From assembly GCA_026225155.1 (NCBI GenBank), contig JAMFSG010000303.1, positions 1 through 19,602 of the forward strand: DNA of 19,602 nt, in the 5' to 3' direction. Positions 14,201 through 19,602 of the stretch are shown in pieces (within the stretch, counting starts at the first letter, position 1; each line of letters starts with the position of its first letter). The notes under the pieces are model-generated. The model made no database searches. It saw only the letters and a program-made list of their open reading frames with translations, and was not told the DNA's origin. Source of the DNA: Verrucomicrobiota bacterium (GTDB taxonomy: Bacteria; Verrucomicrobiota; Verrucomicrobiia; Limisphaerales; UBA11358). The translations under genes and the position numbers were made by a program.

Positions 14201-14674
14201 ATGAGCCGGCCATACGAAGAAATTCTTGAAGGCGCGACGCTGCCGCGTTCCGCACCCGGCGAGCGGCACGAAAAAATCTGCGCCCGGCTGCACCGTGAAA
14301 TGGCGATGGGCATCAATGGCCTCGCCAGCACGCAGTTGCTTCCTTCGCGCACGCGGATCGAAGTTTCCCGCACCACCGCACTTTGTCCTGATCTTGCTCT
14401 CGTGATGGCGGCCAACAACAAACTTTTTCTCGCCGTCGAGATCATCAGCCGCGACGATCATCAACCCGACACCGTCACCAAAAAAGAAATTTACGAAAAA
14501 ATCCGCGTGCCGCGTCTGTGGATCGTTGATCCGCGTTACGACAACGTGGAAGTCTATCAAAGTTTTGAATTCGGTTTACAGTTGAAAACCATTTTGGCCG
14601 GCAGCGAAGTGTTAACGGACAAGCTAATTCCACAATTTCAGATTGCCATCGCCGATCTTTTTGCCGCTGGCTGA
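14201..14674 (+). CDS. Uma2-family (DUF820) putative restriction-endonuclease-fold protein
   Basis: A 157-aa protein with the features of the Uma2/DUF820 family, which has a PD-(D/E)XK nuclease fold and occurs as many scattered copies in cyanobacteria, planctomycetes and verrucomicrobia. Seen: an N-terminal helix part with ERHEKICARL; CPDLALV with Asp64; LFLAVEIIS with Glu80; KKEIYEKIRVPRLWIVDPR with Lys95 as the likely third catalytic residue; and VEVYQ. Cellular role is not established for most members, and no methyltransferase or recombinase partner is present. It is divergent from rpsP (112 bases apart) and stands alone. A TGA ends it 53 bases before the motif shared with the secreted-protein genes. 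Confidence 0.78.
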   Translation: MSRPYEEILEGATLPRSAPGERHEKICARLHREMAMGINGLASTQLLPSRTRIEVSRTTALCPDLALVMAANNKLFLAVEIISRDDHQPDTVTKKEIYEKIRVPRLWIVDPRYDNVEVYQSFEFGLQLKTILAGSEVLTDKLIPQFQIAIADLFAAG

Positions 14675-14726
14675 ATCGAAAAATCGGCGCTCCTTCAAAT
14701 CGCAGCCAAACGCGCGCGATTTTCTT

Positions 14727-14747
14727 CACCGCACAAAAATGCGATAG
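14727..14747 (+). promoter_or_regulatory. 21-bp shared upstream motif, copy 1
   Basis: The sequence ACCGCACAAARATGCGRTAG with a leading C occurs here with A at both R positions and again at 18942-18962 with G at both (19 of 21 identical). Here it stands about 120 bases before the proposed start of the GH13-like gene. Its halves ACCGCA/TGCGRT are inverted, but this copy has one mismatch in the stem. Regulatory function is inferred from location only. Confidence 0.45.
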
Positions 14748-14803
14748 AATCGTGTTTTTTCTGGTTCATATTGAATCATAAAATTCCACTTATTCGCATC
14801 TGC

Positions 14804-14817
14804 GCATTATTTAATGC
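14804..14817. promoter_or_regulatory. Palindrome upstream of the GH13-like gene
   Basis: GCATTA-TT-TAATGC is a perfect inverted repeat, 52 bases before the GTG start. Size and position suit an operator for a dimeric repressor or activator, but no second copy is seen. Confidence 0.3.
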
Positions 14818-14869
14818 ACCCATTGTGGTCGGGAATTTCAAACTGACCTTTGAATCAAAAATTATTTCT

Positions 14870-17800
14870 GTGAACATTTTTTTGCTCCCATTTTTCAAAA
14901 TTTCCGCGCGGCGCACAACGCTGGCTTTGCTGTTTTTAATTTTCGCAGCGACGGGCATTCGGTCGGCGCGCGCCGAGGCGATGCTGGAATTATTCCAAAT
15001 GACGTGGCCGCAAATCTCGCAAAAAATGCCGGAAATTGCCGAGGCGGGTTACGATAGTTTATGGGTGCCGAATCCATGCAAAGGAACCAGCGGCGGCTAC
15101 TCTGTTGGTTACGATCCATTCGATCCGTTTGACCTCGGCAGCACAAATCAACAAGGCACGATCGCCACCGCGTATGGCACGCAGGCGCAATTGATCCAGA
15201 TGGTGCAGACCGCGCATCGTTTTGGCATCCGCGTTTATTTCGACGATGTGATGAATCATCGCAGTTCCACCGTGCCGGGTTATCCGGGCGGCGTGGCGAC
15301 AAATTTTTATCCCGGCCTCGTGCCGCAAGATTTTCATCTGCAAACCATTTCGGGCGGCTATCAAAATTGGCCGGACGTGAGCGATTGGTGCAATGTCCAA
15401 AACGTCGAGAACCAGCCGCTCGAAGGTTTGATTGATCTGGCGAATGAGCCGGGCACGGTCAATTTTAATTTCGGCACCAACGTCGGCGACACGATAACCA
15501 AACCAGTTTTCGTCCGTTTTCCCGGCCGCACGGATTTATACATGGACACCAATCTGCCGACGATCGGCGGAAATCTTCATCCGTTCGATGGCCACGGCCA
15601 ACCGGTCGCCGAAGACGTGACGGCTTACGAAAATCGCGCGGTCGCGTGGACGCTTTGGATGACCAAAGCCGATGGCTTTCGCCTCGACGCGGTGAAACAT
15701 GTGCCCGTGAATTTTTTCGGCAACGAAACTGGCCAGACCGATGATCCGGCGTTTGCCGGTTACACGGGCGCAGTGCAGGCGATGTATGATTACGTCCACG
15801 GCTACGGCAGCAATGTTTTGCACAACGGCTACGCCGAGACCGATGGCAATCGCAACAGTCTTTTCAACACCGAGGCACCGCGCAACGACGCGATGCTTTT
15901 CGGCGAATACGAACCATCCGCGCTCGCGGCGGGCGAAGATTTTTACGACTACTTGAATTCCGGAATGCGCCTGTTGAATTTTCCGCTCTACAGCCAGATG
16001 AACAATGTTTTCGACAACGGCTCGCCCATGTCCGGCATGGACGGACGCGATTATATTCCGCCCGGTTCCAATTGCGATGCCAATGGAAATTTCAGCGCCG
16101 CGCAAGCCGTCAACTTGCCGCAATCGCAAGATCCCGGCAGTTGTTGTCCAGGCAACGAAGGCATGGAGAACGCGTATTTTTTTATGCACGAAGGTTTGCC
16201 GATGGTTTATTCCGACGGCTTTAATCACAACACGAGCGGCAACACGCCGATCGCTTCCTACGCGAACTTTCTCGGCGAGTTCGGCGACAACACGATGCCC
16301 GATACGATGTATCTGCATAACCAACTTTCGCGCGGCGGAACATGGTCGCGCTGGAGCGATCAAAATATCGTGATGTTTGAACGTTACGATTATCGCGAAG
16401 GAAATTCTGCGCAGCCGCAAACGCAAGCCGTCGCGCTGCTCGGACTGAATAATAAAACCAGTTACCCCGGCGACATTTCATTCGACGACGGCGTCACGCG
16501 CACGAGCGACAGTTATTACTCGAATCCGTCGAACACAACTTCGACCGCCATTTCCAATTCGCGCGGGCAAGGAATTGTCGTCGGTTTCGCGCCCGGTTCC
16601 GTGCTCGTGCAACTTGCCAGTTCATCGCCAACGGGCGGACGCGCGTATAAAAAACTTTTGGTTCACGATGCGACTTCCAGTTTGTCCACCGCGCAAAGTT
16701 CCGCGAACAATTCCGATCCGACGCAGCGGTTGATTTACGTCGGCGGCCAAACCATTCCAACAGGCGGCGGCGCGATTGAACTGAATCTGCCAAGCAACGC
16801 ATGGGTCATGTATGGCTACCAATTTCCGCAAGCCAGCCAGGCCAATCCCTCGACGAACGCGATTATTTTCCGCCAAAACGGAATTGAAGTTCCGCACATC
16901 ACGATCACTCGCACCGACGGGCCGAACGGCGACGCGAACTACAATCCGCTGTTTCCATTCAAAATGCGCGGCAGCGTGGATCAATTTGGAAATGTCATCG
17001 GCGGCGCGAACATATCGAATCTGACTTATGCGATTGACGTTCCCGTCGTGACTAATGGAAATTTTGACATCATCGTGCGCAGCGACGCGTCTTCGGCGAA
17101 CACACTTTTGAAACTCGACGGCGGCATGGATTTGAACAGCCAAATGGGAATCGGCGCGACGAACAGTGCAATCACAAATTTTCTCGATCTGCGCGACAAT
17201 CCGCCCGGCTACGCAGACGACGTTTTTCTCGGCTACGAACAGACGGCATTTCAATTTCGCAACGGGCCGGAAAAATTCGCCGCGCGAAATATTTTGAGCA
17301 ACACCATCGTTTCACTTGGCGCGGAAACTTATTCTTACATCGTCGGCGGCACGAGCAATGTCATCGCCGGTTCCGGCTACGGCGCGAGCATCACGAACCA
17401 AACTGCGAACTGGGTTGATCACAATCCGACTGGCAGCGTGACTTCGGCGAACGCAACGAATCCGGCGACACAGCGGAATCCGTTGAGCCCGACGGGCGGA
17501 CAGTCCGTGGATTTGTGGGCGCAGGTCGGCTACGATTCGCAGGTCAACAATTGTTTCGTTTATTACACGACTGACGGTTCAACTCCCAACGGCGCGTTTG
17601 GCATCGGCAAAGGCACGACGCAAGTAGCGCAAGGCGTTTTCGTCAATGGAGACACGGCGTTGGCCAATGTTGACTGGTGGAAAGCCACTATTCCCGCGCA
17701 GCCGGCAGGGACGCAGGTGCTTTACAAAATCGGATTTTTCAGCGGCGGCAGCGCCATACCCATCGCCACCATTTCCGACGCCGAACCGTCCGGCTCAAAA

Positions 17801-18928
17801 CTGTTCGGCCTGACGCAAAATGCCATCACCAATTTCAATCCGAACACCGTGCCGGTCTGGCTGCACAATGATTTGAACACGAACAATATGATTACCGGAT
17901 TGCAAACCGGTTTTCATATTTTGCGCGCGCGGACATTTTTGCCGCGCACCGGCCAGGCGTCCGTTTATAACACGTTCTTGCAAACTTTTTTTTACGCCGG
18001 GCCGCTGCCGATGGGCACGATTCCTTATCCCGCGCCGGGCACGACCCTCACGCAAAGCAGTTATCAAGTCGTCGTCCGCGCGGACAATTCGTTGACGAGC
18101 GTAAGTTTCAACATCCAAGACAGCAACACGAACAATGACGATGGCGTGACCGGCCAGTTGAACGGCAACGGACTTGGGACGAACGGACTGCCTTCGTTTG
18201 CGCCCGCCACGCAAGTCACGCCGAACCAAACTTTGGACGGTCAATATCCGAACGAGTTGCAGGAATTTCGTTTCACTTACACCAACATTCCGTCGAGCGG
18301 CACAGCGACGATCAACATCCGGCTCAATGATTATTCCACCGCGATTTACACCAACCGTTTCGCGCTATTGAGCACGACGGTCAATACGCTTGCGCCGTCG
18401 CAAACCGTCGAGATTTCCAGCCCCGCGACGGATGGCACGATTTTGTCTTACAGCAACAACGTGACGTATCTCGTGCAAGCATGTTTCAGTTCAACGCTCG
18501 TTTCACTCGTCACGAATTTCAACGTCTTCATCAACGGCGTTTTGCAGCCGCAATCCGCTTATATTTTGCGGCCGATGGGCGCGGTCGCCGGCTGCACGGG
18601 TTACAAATCGTTGCTCTACAATTGGAGCAATCCAACTCCCGGCACAAACCTCATTCAAGTCATTTACACGAATTCCATTCTGCCGATTAGCGCCACGCGC
18701 AGCGTCATCGTCGCGCCACCGTTTAAAATTTCCAGCTTGGAAAGCGGCAACCAGCTCGTTTTGTGGGACAGTTTGCCCGGCGTGAATTATGAAGTGCTGG
18801 CGACGACCAATCTGCTCCAGCCGTTTCAAATCATCAGCGGCAAAATCGCCGGGCAGGGGACGACAACTCAGTTTTTTGATTCCAATCCCGCACCGCAAAA
18901 GTTTTATGAGATTCAAATCGTTCCATGA
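14870..18928 (+). CDS. Large secreted GH13 (alpha-amylase-like) protein with C-terminal binding domains
   Basis: A 1352-aa exported protein. From GTG 14870 it opens with a clear signal peptide: basic ISARR, hydrophobic TTLALLFLIFAATGI and a likely cut after SARA near residue 35; in-frame TTG 14771 and GTG 14825 would bury this signal. The GH13 barrel spans about residues 38-530: region I DDVMNH (125-130), region II GFRLDAVKH with nucleophile Asp273, region III LFGEYEP with acid Glu346, and a changed region IV, QSQDPG, with Asp421 where NHD is usual. It should cleave or transfer alpha-glucans outside the cell. Later parts are beta-rich: a YYTTDGSTP sugar-binding-like repeat near 897-906 and a terminal domain (about 1289-1352) with LVLWDSLPG and FYEIQIVP, common in verrucomicrobial exoproteins. 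Substrate is unknown. Confidence 0.85.
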   Translation: MNIFLLPFFKISARRTTLALLFLIFAATGIRSARAEAMLELFQMTWPQISQKMPEIAEAGYDSLWVPNPCKGTSGGYSVGYDPFDPFDLGSTNQQGTIATAYGTQAQLIQMVQTAHRFGIRVYFDDVMNHRSSTVPGYPGGVATNFYPGLVPQDFHLQTISGGYQNWPDVSDWCNVQNVENQPLEGLIDLANEPGTVNFNFGTNVGDTITKPVFVRFPGRTDLYMDTNLPTIGGNLHPFDGHGQPVAEDVTAYENRAVAWTLWMTKADGFRLDAVKHVPVNFFGNETGQTDDPAFAGYTGAVQAMYDYVHGYGSNVLHNGYAETDGNRNSLFNTEAPRNDAMLFGEYEPSALAAGEDFYDYLNSGMRLLNFPLYSQMNNVFDNGSPMSGMDGRDYIPPGSNCDANGNFSAAQAVNLPQSQDPGSCCPGNEGMENAYFFMHEGLPMVYSDGFNHNTSGNTPIASYANFLGEFGDNTMPDTMYLHNQLSRGGTWSRWSDQNIVMFERYDYREGNSAQPQTQAVALLGLNNKTSYPGDISFDDGVTRTSDSYYSNPSNTTSTAISNSRGQGIVVGFAPGSVLVQLASSSPTGGRAYKKLLVHDATSSLSTAQSSANNSDPTQRLIYVGGQTIPTGGGAIELNLPSNAWVMYGYQFPQASQANPSTNAIIFRQNGIEVPHITITRTDGPNGDANYNPLFPFKMRGSVDQFGNVIGGANISNLTYAIDVPVVTNGNFDIIVRSDASSANTLLKLDGGMDLNSQMGIGATNSAITNFLDLRDNPPGYADDVFLGYEQTAFQFRNGPEKFAARNILSNTIVSLGAETYSYIVGGTSNVIAGSGYGASITNQTANWVDHNPTGSVTSANATNPATQRNPLSPTGGQSVDLWAQVGYDSQVNNCFVYYTTDGSTPNGAFGIGKGTTQVAQGVFVNGDTALANVDWWKATIPAQPAGTQVLYKIGFFSGGSAIPIATISDAEPSGSKLFGLTQNAITNFNPNTVPVWLHNDLNTNNMITGLQTGFHILRARTFLPRTGQASVYNTFLQTFFYAGPLPMGTIPYPAPGTTLTQSSYQVVVRADNSLTSVSFNIQDSNTNNDDGVTGQLNGNGLGTNGLPSFAPATQVTPNQTLDGQYPNELQEFRFTYTNIPSSGTATINIRLNDYSTAIYTNRFALLSTTVNTLAPSQTVEISSPATDGTILSYSNNVTYLVQACFSSTLVSLVTNFNVFINGVLQPQSAYILRPMGAVAGCTGYKSLLYNWSNPTPGTNLIQVIYTNSILPISATRSVIVAPPFKISSLESGNQLVLWDSLPGVNYEVLATTNLLQPFQIISGKIAGQGTTTQFFDSNPAPQKFYEIQIVP

Positions 18929-18941
18929 TTTTATTTCGGCG

Positions 18942-18962
18942 CACCGCACAAAGATGCGGTAG
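18942..18962 (+). promoter_or_regulatory. 21-bp shared upstream motif, copy 2 (perfect hairpin)
   Basis: The second copy of the motif at 14727-14747. Here ACCGCA and TGCGGT form a perfect six-pair stem around CAAAGA. It begins 14 bases after the GH13-like stop and ends 69 bases before the next gene's ATG, so it could belong to either. Both copies are followed by ATTGAATC, 22 bases on in copy 1 and 10 bases on in copy 2. Confidence 0.45.
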
Positions 18963-19031
18963 GCGGTCACACATTGAATCTGTAATTTAATTGCAACCCT
19001 GACGGACAAAAATCAAAAGATACAAAACAGT

Positions 19032-19602
19032 ATGACTACTAAAAACTACCTGATTTTGGGCACAGTTCTGTCCGTGCTCGCTTCGGCAAACGTAGGTTTG
19101 TCGCAAACGATCAATGCTTCTGACAACGCGGGAAATTATTCAAGCTGGACTTCAGGATCAACCGGCGGAACCGGTTTTGGCGCTTGGTCTTTCAATGATG
19201 CCACGCCCAATGGCGGATTTTCCGGCCAGTTTTTAAGCACCGGAGGATCAACCAGTATTGATACTGCGGGAAATGCTTTTGGAATGTATGCCAACGGCGG
19301 CGCTTCTGCGGAAGCGCAAGCCAGCCGGTCATTTTCCGCAGGATCATTGGCTGCAAATCAATCGTTTTCGATTCAAATGCAAAATGGCAACGTCACTGAC
19401 AATGGCGGTCAGGTTGGTTTTAACTTGCAAGACAGTTCGGCCAACAATCTTTTCCAATTTTATTTTGCCGGCGGCGGTGCCGATTACAACATCAACGTGG
19501 GCGGAAACCAGATTTCTACCGGCGTGGGATATACTTCGGGTCCGCTGACGCTGTCTTTTAGTCAAGGCGTTGGTGATGCTTGGTCGTTTTCCGTTTTTGA
19601 AG
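19032..19602 (+). CDS. Secreted Gly/Asn/Ser-rich protein, N-terminal part (cut by window edge)
   Basis: The frame from ATG 19032 stays open for 190 codons to the end of the window. It starts with a signal peptide: MTTKNYLILG, a hydrophobic stretch through VLSVLASANVG, and a likely cut near LSQ. The mature part is rich in Gly, Asn, Ser and aromatic residues, almost free of Lys and Cys, and looks like an all-beta domain (for example NYSSWTSGSTGGTGFGAWSF and FQFYFAGGGADYNINVGG), as in many verrucomicrobial surface or exported proteins, some of which carry later catalytic or PEP-CTERM parts. It lies 103 bases after the GH13-like gene in the same direction. No function can be assigned from this fragment. 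Confidence 0.75.
   Translation, partial: MTTKNYLILGTVLSVLASANVGLSQTINASDNAGNYSSWTSGSTGGTGFGAWSFNDATPNGGFSGQFLSTGGSTSIDTAGNAFGMYANGGASAEAQASRSFSAGSLAANQSFSIQMQNGNVTDNGGQVGFNLQDSSANNLFQFYFAGGGADYNINVGGNQISTGVGYTSGPLTLSFSQGVGDAWSFSVFE

Noticed and set aside
14096..14560. 154-codon frame opposite the Uma2-family gene
   Set aside because: Covers the rpsP promoter region and mirrors a recognisable gene.
15536..16426. 296-codon frame opposite the GH13-like gene
   Set aside because: Val/Ile/Arg/His-rich antisense shadow of a catalytic barrel with clear motifs.

Overview
The window reads as chromosomal DNA of a Verrucomicrobiota bacterium, probably of the soil Pedosphaera/Limisphaerales type. This is inferred from gene content: an LpxC-FabZ fusion protein, a 66-aa DUF5679 zinc-ribbon protein, a double-length nucleoside diphosphate kinase, a very large DUF2723 membrane protein, and a huge secreted GH13-like protein ending in the 'LxW....Y.V..TTNL....FYxI' domain common in verrucomicrobial exoproteins. 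Lipid A genes show a Gram-negative envelope. Shine-Dalgarno sequences are mostly absent and GTG starts are frequent. No phage, transposase, CRISPR, tRNA or rRNA gene was found.

Layout. (1) 1-1020, minus: a HemX/CcsA-type membrane protein overlaps by ATGA the start of hemA (glutamyl-tRNA reductase), which runs off the left edge. (2) 1098-3226, plus: lpxC-fabZ fusion and lpxA, also joined by ATGA; early lipid A synthesis. (3) 5860-3216, minus: grpE, dnaJ, rsmE, a chaperone/rRNA-methylase cluster without hrcA, dnaK or a CIRCE operator; an 18-bp minisatellite with an inverted arm separates dnaJ from rsmE. (4) 10479-6049, minus: ECF sigma factor, small single-pass membrane protein (probable anti-sigma) and a 1183-aa DUF2723/TPR membrane protein, overlapping or 8 bases apart, so probably one regulated unit of envelope glycosylation. 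(5) 12082-10702, minus: DUF5679 protein and the two-domain NDK, closed by a strong terminator embedded in a 112-bp inverted-repeat element. (6) 12083-12420: noncoding, holding a 154-bp palindromic element and the rplS terminator. (7) 14088-12421, minus: rpsP, khpA, trmD, rplS, the classical ribosome/tRNA-modification operon but without rimM. (8) 14201-19602, plus: a Uma2-type nuclease-fold protein, the secreted GH13-like enzyme, and the start of another secreted protein; a near-identical 21-bp motif lies upstream of the last two.

Housekeeping genes dominate. The less ordinary parts are the sigma/anti-sigma/DUF2723 unit, the two structured intergenic repeats, the double NDK with an apparently dead first domain, the pseudoknot-capable sequence at 5954-6001, and the secreted amylase-like protein with an altered fourth catalytic motif and shared upstream motif. 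No unambiguous new system is visible; the sigma/DUF2723 unit and the repeats are the best candidates for follow-up.
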